Assembly: GCA_903828035.1 (NCBI GenBank)
Contig: CAIKKV010000419.1
Coordinates: 1-5,804, forward strand
Direction of reading: 5' to 3'
Length of the DNA stretch: 5,804 nt
DNA from: an uncultured bacterium
Lineage (GTDB): Bacteria; Verrucomicrobiota; Kiritimatiellia; CAIKKV01
Shown here: positions 1 through 5,804 of the stretch, one piece after another
Numbering within the stretch: the stretch's first letter is position 1
Layout: each line of letters starts with the position of its first letter
Translations under genes and position numbers: made by a program
The notes under the pieces: generated by a model
Seen by the model: the letters and a program-made list of their open reading frames with translations, nothing else
Told to the model about the DNA's origin: nothing
Databases searched by the model: none

Positions 1-1567
1 GCAGCCGCTCGGCGCCGAAGTAGTCCTGCAGGAAGAGCCGCAGGATCAGGAGCCAGTCGCGGGGACCGGGCCGCCGCTTCAACGCAGTCTCGACCGGCTG
101 AAGCTTTTCCGGCAACGTGCGCCACATCGTCTCCGCGAGCCGGTCATCGGGATGGGAGTAGGCGGCGGGAAAGGAAAAAGCCGTCGCCCGGCGCCGCAGG
201 AGCGCCCGGTAGTCCCGCTGCCAGACTTTCAGCCGCCGCTTCAGCCCCGGCTCGTCGGCCGCCGGCCGGCGGGGGGACAGGGCGGCCACCGCCAGGTCGC
301 GCATCTCGCCCAGCAGCTGGTTGGCCTCCACGCCCCATTCCACGGCGGCCAGCGCCGGGCGGGCGGACGGGCGCACCGTGTCGCGCCCCGCCCGGATCGA
401 CTCGCGCGTCATCCGTCCGACGGCGCGCGCCAGGGCCTCGCCCTGCGCCGGCTGCCCGCCCAGGAAAGAATCCAATCCGCCGGCGGCCGGCCGCGGGATC
501 ACCCGCAGCCAATCCCGGACGGAATCCTGCATCGCGCGGGGGGCGCCCGGCAGCAGGCGGCGCAGGGCGGCGCTCCACGCCGCCCCGGGCTCAAAGGTGC
601 TTCCGCTCCACAGGGCGCCGGCAAACGCGGCGACGGCCGGCTGGCCGGGGTTGAACCGCGGCGAGCCTTCCCACTCGGTCAGGAGCCCGCCCAGCACGCG
701 GTGGCGCCGGGCGTAGTTCGTGAGGGACTCGATGTTCCGGGGGTAGCGGTCCCAGGGGCAGGCCACCGCGTCCAGCCCGTGTTTTTCGTAGAGCGCCAGC
801 CAGTTCGTGCGGGACTGGTTGACGAAGTGGGCCCGGGGGCCTTCGGGGTCGATGACCTCGTCGTAATTCCAGTGACAGAGCACGATGTCCTTCGGGATGT
901 TCGCCACCTGATCGGGGAACAGCTCGAAGAAGTCATCCCACATCCACAGCCGCTTTCCCAATCCGCCCACCAGGCGATGCATGCGCAGGAGGTGGTCCAT
1001 GAAGAGCGGGGCCAGGCCGTTCCGCTCCCACCGTTCGCGGCAGGTTTTGCAGTAGCCCAGATCCCACGCCTCGTCCAGCCCGACGTGCAGGTGGGGGCCG
1101 GTGAACACCTGCGCCAGCTCGCCCAGGTAGCGCTTGAAGAACTCATAGGTGCCCTCCTGCGAGGGGCAGATCACGGTGCCGCCGTCGGTGGGGGCGGCAA
1201 AGCGGCCGCGTCCGTCGCGCGACTCTCCCAGCGGGCGCAGGGGCGCGCAGGCGAGGAACTGCTCGCAGTGGCCGAGGGTGGCGATCACGGGGATCACCTC
1301 GAGGCCGAGGCCGCTGGCGTGGCGGACCACGCGGGCCATGTCGTCGAGGGAGTAGGAGTCGGCCGCCGGCCGGTGGGGGAACGACTCGGTCCTGACGCGG
1401 CCCTCGAGATAGAGCACCAGGGTGTTGAACCCGCCGCGGGCCGCCTCATCCGCATGGCGGCAGATGTAGTCCACGGTTTCCATGTGGCGCGCCAGGTCCA
1501 TCTGGATGCCTCGGAAGGACCAGGGCAGGCCGGCGCGTGCGACGAGTTGTTGAGGCTTCCTTTTCAT
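1..1567 (-). CDS. GH20-like beta-N-acetylhexosaminidase family protein (partial, 3' end beyond left edge)
   Basis: The frame opens at ATG 1567-1565 (MKRKPQQLVA) and runs 522 codons to the edge without a stop. Residues 18-28 (FRGIQMDLARH) match the start of a GH20 TIM barrel, with the substrate-binding arginine expected at R27. Residues 73-100 (from SLDDMARVV to ATLGH) match the GH20 segment that ends in a conserved GH. HVGLDEA at 161-167 places D165-E166 as the Asp-Glu catalytic pair. WMWDD at 208-212 and TEWEG at 297-301 fit the late barrel strands. Family enzymes remove terminal GlcNAc or GalNAc by substrate-assisted catalysis; activity here is inferred. The usual motif is HxGGDE, so this is a variant subgroup. 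C173 and C176 form a CxxC just after the catalytic pair. Residues from about 330 onward look helical, rich in Arg and Ala, and are unassigned. No signal peptide is visible, so a cytoplasmic location is likely. The start overlaps the upstream stop and lacks a clear Shine-Dalgarno. Family assignment is firm; the substrate is unknown. Confidence 0.85.
   Translation of the reverse strand, partial: MKRKPQQLVARAGLPWSFRGIQMDLARHMETVDYICRHADEAARGGFNTLVLYLEGRVRTESFPHRPAADSYSLDDMARVVRHASGLGLEVIPVIATLGHCEQFLACAPLRPLGESRDGRGRFAAPTDGGTVICPSQEGTYEFFKRYLGELAQVFTGPHLHVGLDEAWDLGYCKTCRERWERNGLAPLFMDHLLRMHRLVGGLGKRLWMWDDFFELFPDQVANIPKDIVLCHWNYDEVIDPEGPRAHFVNQSRTNWLALYEKHGLDAVACPWDRYPRNIESLTNYARRHRVLGGLLTEWEGSPRFNPGQPAVAAFAGALWSGSTFEPGAAWSAALRRLLPGAPRAMQDSVRDWLRVIPRPAAGGLDSFLGGQPAQGEALARAVGRMTRESIRAGRDTVRPSARPALAAVEWGVEANQLLGEMRDLAVAALSPRRPAADEPGLKRRLKVWQRDYRALLRRRATAFSFPAAYSHPDDRLAETMWRTLPEKLQPVETALKRRPGPRDWLLILRLFLQDYFGAERL
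1564..1567 (-). other. ATGA stop/start overlap between FGE-domain and GH20-like genes
   Basis: In the transcribed sense ATGA contains the GH20-like start (ATG, 1567-1565) and the FGE-domain stop (TGA, 1566-1564). The 20 or so bases upstream show no purine-rich Shine-Dalgarno. Ribosomes finishing the FGE gene probably reinitiate directly, which would couple output of the two proteins. Confidence 0.85.
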
Positions 1568-3315
1568 GGCTTGGTTATAGGCAAGAAACGGCCTGATTGC
1601 AACGACAGGATGACGCGGAACCCGAAGGCGCTGCCGATGTTGTCTTTGGCGACCGTGTACCGGTAGGCCGGGCGGCAGGCCACCGGGCTGTGCGCCCAGG
1701 AGCCCCCGCGCAGGACGTGCCCTTCCCCGGACACCGGTCCCGCGGGATTCGTCGCGCCCGCCCCGTCGTAGGAGTCCTCATACCAGTCGGAGCAATATTC
1801 CCACTGGTTGCCGAGCATGTCGTAGAGTCCCCAGGCGTTGGGTTTCTTGAGCCCCACCGGATTCGGTTTGTTTTCACTGTCTGTTTTGCACCAGGCGTAG
1901 GCGGGAAGCTGCTCATAGCCCGGGTCGTCGCCGTGGGGAAAGCGGTTCGTGCTTCCGGCGCGGCAGGCGTACTCCCATTGCGCTTCGGTGGGCAGCTGAA
2001 CGGCCGTTCCCGTTCTGGCCGAGAGCTTCCGGCAGAAGACGATCAGGTTGTTCCAGGGCTCCGCGTCAACCGGGTACGCGGGGGCAGCCGCGGAGGGGGC
2101 CGGCTCGGCCCGGGGGGCGGCGTTATCGGCCAGAAGCGCCTGGACCGGATCAGCGGCCGTGGCGCGCGTTTCCACTTTTTTCCTTACCATGACGGACTTG
2201 TACTGTTCCTTCGTCACCTCGGTCACGCCCATATAGAAGGGCTGGGTGATCGTCACCTCGCGCCGAGGCCCCTCATCCGCGCAGCGATCCTGCTCATTGG
2301 TGGGCGAGCCCATCAGGAACGTGCCGGCCGGGATCAGCGCGAACTCCATCGTCACCCCGTCGCCCAAGTCGAGCGTAACGGTGGCATTCGTGGGGCCGGG
2401 CGGGAGCGGCAAGGGGGATGAGGGGGCGGAAGGGATATAAGGGACGGAAGGCGGGGGAGAGGCTTCCAGGGCGGCCGCCACGCGGAAGCCGTGGAAGGGG
2501 TAGTGGTGGAGGGAGTCCCTGGAGCTTCGGGCGGCCGAGCGGTAGGGGCCGCCATCGAGCGCCCCGCCGCGGACCACGTGCGTGTCGCCGTCGGGGGGCC
2601 CCCGGGGGTCGAGCGCGCTGCCGCTGGCGTAGTAGGAGGTGCTGTAATAATCCGCGCACCACTCCCGGGCGTTGCCGTACAGGTCGTACAGGCCCCAGGC
2701 GTTTGGCTTTTTCATTCCGCCCGGCTGGGTGCCGTAGGTGCTTCCGTCCCACGCGCACCAGGCATGCTCGCCCAGCGCGGCCTGCTCCGGATCGTCCCCA
2801 TAATAGAAACGAGTCGGGCTCCCCGCCCGGCAGGCGTACTCCCACTGCGCCTCGGTCGGCAGCGCCACCGGCCGGCCCGTCCGGGCCGAGACCGTGTCGC
2901 AGAAGGCGGCGGCTTCCTCCCACGTGATGTAGTGGAGCGCCCGATTCCGCTCCGGGTCGGCGAGCGGCTTTGAGGGGTTTTTCCGCCTTGTCCGCTCGTA
3001 CTGCTCGCGCGTGACTTCGCAGACGCCCAGGTAGAAGGGCCTGGAGATCGTGACCTCACGGGCGGGGCCTTCGTCGGCCCGGCGGTCCTTCTCGGTTTCA
3101 GGAGAGCCCATCCGGAATGTCCCGGCCGGAATGAGCGTGAGCCGCATCGTCACCTGGCCGCCGAGAGCCAGCTCCATTTCGACGTTCGGGATGCCGGCCC
3201 GGCGGGCATAGTTGGACACGGACTCCTTGCCGTCCCAGAGGGGGAAAGGGACGGAAGCGGACAAAATGGAAGCGGCCAAACTTGCCGTGGCAAGCGTGAG
3301 GATCTTCAATTTCAT
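1564..3315 (-). CDS. Secreted tandem FGE-sulfatase (SUMF1) domain protein, cysteine pair absent
   Basis: Complete gene of 583 residues, ATG at 3315-3313 and TGA at 1566-1564. The N-terminus (MKLK, then a hydrophobic stretch to about residue 20) looks like a Sec signal peptide, so the protein is probably exported. Domain 1 spans about residues 47-283 and domain 2 about 312-573, separated by a proline-rich linker (285-311). Each has the FGE-sulfatase landmarks: IPAGTFxMGSP, LPTEAQWEYACRAGS, KKPNAWGLYD and a terminal HGFRV or FGFRV. Four cysteines match between the copies: C139/C428, C162/C451, C187/C476 and C220/C508. True formylglycine-generating enzymes use two cysteines in the RGGSxxCxxxxC segment. 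Domain 1 (249-263) has none there, and domain 2 (536-552) has only C547, with H542 in the first position. Sulfatase activation is therefore doubtful, and a structural, binding or other enzymatic role is possible. Domain 2 also carries an Ala/Pro-rich insertion (376-419). The gene starts 12 bases after the upstream stop and overlaps the next gene by 4 bases. Confidence 0.9.
   Translation of the reverse strand: MKLKILTLATASLAASILSASVPFPLWDGKESVSNYARRAGIPNVEMELALGGQVTMRLTLIPAGTFRMGSPETEKDRRADEGPAREVTISRPFYLGVCEVTREQYERTRRKNPSKPLADPERNRALHYITWEEAAAFCDTVSARTGRPVALPTEAQWEYACRAGSPTRFYYGDDPEQAALGEHAWCAWDGSTYGTQPGGMKKPNAWGLYDLYGNAREWCADYYSTSYYASGSALDPRGPPDGDTHVVRGGALDGGPYRSAARSSRDSLHHYPFHGFRVAAALEASPPPSVPYIPSAPSSPLPLPPGPTNATVTLDLGDGVTMEFALIPAGTFLMGSPTNEQDRCADEGPRREVTITQPFYMGVTEVTKEQYKSVMVRKKVETRATAADPVQALLADNAAPRAEPAPSAAAPAYPVDAEPWNNLIVFCRKLSARTGTAVQLPTEAQWEYACRAGSTNRFPHGDDPGYEQLPAYAWCKTDSENKPNPVGLKKPNAWGLYDMLGNQWEYCSDWYEDSYDGAGATNPAGPVSGEGHVLRGGSWAHSPVACRPAYRYTVAKDNIGSAFGFRVILSLQSGRFLPITKP
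1597..2382 (-). repeat. Internal duplication, copy 2: second FGE-sulfatase domain
   Basis: This segment encodes residues about 312-573, the paralogue of the domain at 3177-2467. It is longer because of an Ala/Pro-rich insertion (residues 376-419) where copy 1 has the usual NPS-containing loop. It keeps RGGSW, which copy 1 has changed to RGGAL, so it is closer to the family consensus at that site. Confidence 0.85.
2413..2443 (+). other. Possible G-quadruplex motif opposite the proline-rich linker
   Basis: On the plus strand four G-runs (GGGGG 2413-2417, GGGGG 2422-2426, GGG 2432-2434, GGG 2441-2443) are separated by loops of 4, 5 and 6 bases. This satisfies the common G3+N1-7 pattern. A further GGGGG follows at 2453-2457. 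The runs lie opposite proline codons (CCC, CCG, CCT) of the linker between the two FGE domains, so protein composition alone may explain them. The plus strand is the template for this gene, so a quadruplex would form in the template DNA, not in the mRNA. Confidence 0.4.
2467..3177 (-). repeat. Internal duplication, copy 1: first FGE-sulfatase domain
   Basis: This segment encodes residues about 47-283. It aligns with 2382-1597 along its whole length, sharing LPTEAQWEYACRAGS, KPNAWGLYD and the MGSP start. At DNA level only short blocks are near-identical, such as the 17-base GGCAGGCGTACTCCCAC/T word seen on the plus strand at both sites. The duplication is therefore old, or the two domains were brought together by fusion. 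Confidence 0.85.
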
Positions 3316-3327
3316 CGGGGGCCCTGT
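3316..3327 (-). promoter_or_regulatory. Intergenic gap with Shine-Dalgarno-like site for the FGE-domain gene
   Basis: The 12 bases between TAA of the upstream gene and ATG of the FGE-domain gene read ACAGGGCCCCCG in the transcribed sense. AGGG at 3325-3322 sits 6 bases before the ATG, a normal ribosome-binding spacing. This supports the ATG at 3315 as the start, as does the signal peptide that begins there. The gap is too short for a separate promoter, so the gene is most likely cotranscribed with its upstream neighbour. Confidence 0.55.
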
Positions 3328-5804
3328 TTACAGTTTTTTCAGGAACCAGTCCTGCAGGTCGAGGCCGGGCGCCGCGGGGGCCAGGCGGCTGGCGTCGAGC
3401 TGGCCGCCGGCGAGAAGACCGGCCCCGCGCATCCGGGTTTGCCACGCCGTGATCCAGGCGTTCATCCGCGTGGGGCCGGATCCGGCTTCCCGGTCGGGGC
3501 TGGAGCGGTCGATCACGAGCGCGCCTTTTCCGAGCTGCAGCACCAGGACATCAGGCAAGCCCCGGACGGCGGACAGCTTGCCTTCCGCGGCCAGCTGGCC
3601 GAGGACCGCCAGCTGGGTCGGCTGCGTCAGGGGCACGCTCGGCACGCCGGCGACGGGATCGAGGCCCAGGTCTTCGCCGACGAGCACGATCCGGTCGCCC
3701 CGGGTCAGCATCCGGCGGAGCACATCCGCCTGCTTCGTCCAGTCGGCGTGGGCCAGGAGCTGGCCGAGGCGCTGCCGGCCCCGGGCGCGCTCGGCGATGT
3801 AGAAGCTGAAGGCGACGTAGGCGTTGGCCGGCTCGGTATTGTAGAGGGCGGCCAGATCCTTCAGGAGGTTTTCGAACTCCGCCGGCCCGACCTCGATGCC
3901 GCGCGGCGCCCAGCTTGGCCAGCCGAACGGGGCTTCCGGCGGAAGGCCCGCGGCCGCGGGATGGGCGGCCACCCGGACCGTGCACGAGGCGGACTTGCGA
4001 GTGGCGCCGTCCTGCACGACGAAGCGGTAATCGCCGGCGGGCAGGTCGAGGTAGGTCGGCACGCGGACGGGCGTCCCGTCCAGCGTCACGTGGCGGGCGG
4101 CGTCCTTCACGGGCTGGCCGCCGGGGCCGAAGACGGTGAGCTCGCCGGGATGCTCGTCGGCCGGGCCTTGCGAGACCGCCACGGTGGCGGCCAGCTCCAC
4201 GGGCTCCCCGGCCTGCACCTGGGCGCGGGTTGCCTTGAGTGTCACGGCGGTGACCTCGTAGGGCAGGATGGCCAGCATGCGGCCGGTGCCGCGGGGCACG
4301 GAAACGAATGCGCAGGGCCGGCCCAGGTGGGAGCGCAGCGCCAGGCGCTCGCCGGTCAGCACGTCGTACACCGCGGCCACGGGCAGGTTCGTGTTGATGA
4401 GGAAGCGCGCCTCGACGTCGGGCGAGCGCCAGTCGTTGTAGACGGCGCGGAGGCGGACGAGGCCCTTGGGGCTGGTGTAGTTGAAGTGGGCCAGCTCGGG
4501 GGCGAACGTGCCGTTGCTGTCCAGCGTCTCGAACCAGGCGTCGGGCTCCACGCCGGCATAGGCGGCCAGGGTGGCCAGGGTGCGGGCGAAGGCCACGTCG
4601 CCCTCGTCGGCCGGCACATGCAGGGTGGGCGGCCAGCCGCGGTAGACGTTCAGGAAGATCGCGGCCCCCTTGCCGGTCTTGCGGTAGGTGAGCGCCGGGA
4701 CGCCGTCCTCGTAGGTGCTCAGAACCTTCGTCCCTTCGGCGACACCCTTGACGGCCTGGTGGCTGTCGGCGATCAGGCGCACGCTCTGGCCGGCGTAGCT
4801 GGAGGGGTTGTTGAAGGAGAGGATTTCCGCCTTCTGCTCGGGCGGCAGGGGCTGGCCGATCTGCCAGTTTTCGATCCAGACCTTGGCGGCGTCGTTCGGG
4901 CCGGGCAGATTGACAAACGACTGGCGGCCGACCCAGGCGTCCTCCACGGTGAGGCCGAAGAGCTCCTGCATGCCGGCGCCGGGCAGGCTGTCGTAGGGGT
5001 GGCCGGCCTCGTCGTACTCGGCCAGCCGGGGCAGGGCCACGAGAATGCCGCCCTGGTTGACGAACTCCTTCAGCGCCGCGGCGCTTTCGCGGGACAGGGC
5101 TTCCGTGTAGGGCAGGTAGTTGATTCTGGCTTTGTCGATTTCGTCGCGCTTGAGGTAGCAGGGGGAGTAGCCGGCATCGGTGAGCGCCGAATAGAGCGGC
5201 CCCTCGGCGCTGGCCAGCCAGCTGGCTCCGGGGGGGCTCTGGATGGTGGGCCCGAACGTGGCGGCGTCGGCCGCGCGCCCCTTGAGGAAGTAGCCCGGGC
5301 GCCCGTGCGCCAGCTTCCAGGGCGTCTCTTCGAGGAAGATGCCCACGCGCGTATCCTCCACCATGCGGGCCTGCAGGATGAGGTTGGCGGCCGGCTCCAG
5401 CTGCCTGGCGAGATCCCGGAGCTCCACGCCGGCCGTGGTATAGGTGAAGTCCCAGTTCATGGCGGGGCCCCAGTTGTCGATGTAGGTGGAGCCCGAGAGC
5501 ACGCCGAGCAGCCAGAACTGCAGCATCTGCCGGCGGTCGTCGAAGAAGCCCCAGTTCAGGTGGAAGCAGGGCGGCGCGCCGGGGGTCTGCCGGCGGATGT
5601 AGGCGTTCCACAGGGCCGTGCCGTGGGGGTCGGTGGCGGCGAGGAAGTGGGTGATCGGGGCGTCGGCCCCGTCGAGGAAGGTGAACTCGTAGCTCTTCGT
5701 CCAGGCGGGGACGGGGTTAACCTCCCGCAGGCCGGCCACCGTGCTGGTGACCTGGTTGTGCACGTACCATTCGGCGAAGGCGTGGGTGTCCACGTAGGGG
5801 GCCA
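3328..5804 (-). CDS. GH42-like beta-galactosidase-type protein with trimerisation-like domain (partial, 5' end beyond right edge)
   Basis: The frame is open to the right edge, reading APY before a GTG at 5793; that GTG is probably internal, so the true start lies outside the window. The stop is TAA at 3330-3328. Residues here count from the GTG. Residues 1 to about 140 look like the end of a clan GH-A TIM barrel (HLNWGFFDD at 78-86, a glycine-containing helix, then YIDNW at 104-108). Residues 148-410 resemble the GH42 trimerisation domain, a glutamine-amidotransferase-like Rossmann fold. Its landmarks are RVGIFLEETPW (149-159), LKEFVNQGGILVALPR (241-256) and a closing GKGAAIFLNVY strand (374-384). 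Residues about 440-610 look like beta-sandwich material, including a PAGDYRFVV segment (585-593). Residues 616-821 are unassigned. The likely role is hydrolysis of beta-galactosides or related glycans, but the acid/base residue would lie outside the window and the nucleophile is not evident. A catalytically dead or differently specific relative is possible. Export cannot be judged without the N-terminus. Confidence 0.7.
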   Translation of the reverse strand, partial: APYVDTHAFAEWYVHNQVTSTVAGLREVNPVPAWTKSYEFTFLDGADAPITHFLAATDPHGTALWNAYIRRQTPGAPPCFHLNWGFFDDRRQMLQFWLLGVLSGSTYIDNWGPAMNWDFTYTTAGVELRDLARQLEPAANLILQARMVEDTRVGIFLEETPWKLAHGRPGYFLKGRAADAATFGPTIQSPPGASWLASAEGPLYSALTDAGYSPCYLKRDEIDKARINYLPYTEALSRESAAALKEFVNQGGILVALPRLAEYDEAGHPYDSLPGAGMQELFGLTVEDAWVGRQSFVNLPGPNDAAKVWIENWQIGQPLPPEQKAEILSFNNPSSYAGQSVRLIADSHQAVKGVAEGTKVLSTYEDGVPALTYRKTGKGAAIFLNVYRGWPPTLHVPADEGDVAFARTLATLAAYAGVEPDAWFETLDSNGTFAPELAHFNYTSPKGLVRLRAVYNDWRSPDVEARFLINTNLPVAAVYDVLTGERLALRSHLGRPCAFVSVPRGTGRMLAILPYEVTAVTLKATRAQVQAGEPVELAATVAVSQGPADEHPGELTVFGPGGQPVKDAARHVTLDGTPVRVPTYLDLPAGDYRFVVQDGATRKSASCTVRVAAHPAAAGLPPEAPFGWPSWAPRGIEVGPAEFENLLKDLAALYNTEPANAYVAFSFYIAERARGRQRLGQLLAHADWTKQADVLRRMLTRGDRIVLVGEDLGLDPVAGVPSVPLTQPTQLAVLGQLAAEGKLSAVRGLPDVLVLQLGKGALVIDRSSPDREAGSGPTRMNAWITAWQTRMRGAGLLAGGQLDASRLAPAAPGLDLQDWFLKKL

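Noticed and set aside
254..1373. A repeated 16-base word GTCGGCCGCCGGCCGG at 254-269 and 1358-1373, with a similar palindromic stretch near 480-495
   Set aside because: The two copies encode RPAAD and the third site RPAAG within the GH20-like protein. GC-rich codon choice explains them, there is no regular spacing, and no hairpin family is evident.
152..1666. A 504-codon open frame on the plus strand covering most of the GH20-like gene
   Set aside because: It lies antisense to a gene with clear GH20 motifs. Its translation has no recognisable domain and is rich in Arg, Gly, Ala and His, as expected for an antisense frame in GC-rich DNA.
1597..2421. A 274-codon plus-strand frame opposite the second FGE domain
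   Set aside because: It is antisense to conserved FGE motifs, has no recognisable domain, and lacks neighbours or a plausible ribosome-binding context that would support it.
1564..3315. Calling the middle gene a sulfatase-activating formylglycine-generating enzyme
   Set aside because: The fold is right, but the cysteine pair is missing in both domains and no sulfatase is seen in the window, so only the fold-level name is supported.
3551..5611. A 686-codon minus-strand frame inside the GH42-like gene
   Set aside because: It is a shifted frame of the real gene. The product is dominated by Arg, Pro, Gly and Ala without any domain pattern, while the accepted frame has clear strand and helix motifs.
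5791..5793. GTG at 5793 as the start of the GH42-like gene
   Set aside because: The frame stays open upstream to the window edge (APY), and the sequence at this point already looks like the interior of a glycosidase barrel, so it is more likely an internal valine.

Overview
The window is GC-rich (my rough estimate is mid-60s percent or higher) and almost entirely coding. It holds three genes, all on the minus strand, read from the right edge to the left edge. The longest gap between genes is 12 bases, so there is no intergenic stretch of any size. No RNA gene, insertion sequence, CRISPR array, promoter or terminator was seen. The outer two genes are cut by the window edges, and the middle one is complete.

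Layout in order of transcription: (1) 5804-3328, the 3' part of a large glycoside-hydrolase-like protein. It shows the end of a probable TIM barrel, then a GH42-type trimerisation-like (GATase-like) domain, a beta-sandwich region and an unassigned C-terminal region. (2) 3315-1564, a 583-residue predicted secreted protein with two tandem FGE-sulfatase (SUMF1) domains joined by a proline-rich linker. (3) 1567 to beyond position 1, a GH20-like hexosaminidase-type protein with a variant HVGLDE catalytic motif. It still lacks a stop at the left edge after 522 codons.

Gene 2 starts 12 bases after the stop of gene 1, and gene 3 overlaps the stop of gene 2 in an ATGA junction. The three are therefore very probably one operon with coupled translation of genes 2 and 3. 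The gene content suggests a glycan breakdown cluster: a beta-galactosidase-like enzyme, a hexosaminidase-like enzyme and a secreted FGE-fold protein. Neither FGE domain carries the cysteine pair used by true formylglycine-generating enzymes, and no sulfatase is visible, so sulfatase activation is not the obvious role of gene 2.

The organism is most likely a member of the PVC group (Kiritimatiellota, Lentisphaerae, Verrucomicrobia or Planctomycetes). This is inferred from the high GC, the FGE protein whose mature N-terminus begins with an LWDGKESVSNYA-like segment that I recall from such genomes, and the mix of unusual glycosidases. It is not proven by the sequence. Nothing in the window amounts to a clear new system. 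The best leads are the degenerate tandem FGE protein, the variant GH20-like enzyme, and the gene 1 protein with its unassigned C-terminus.
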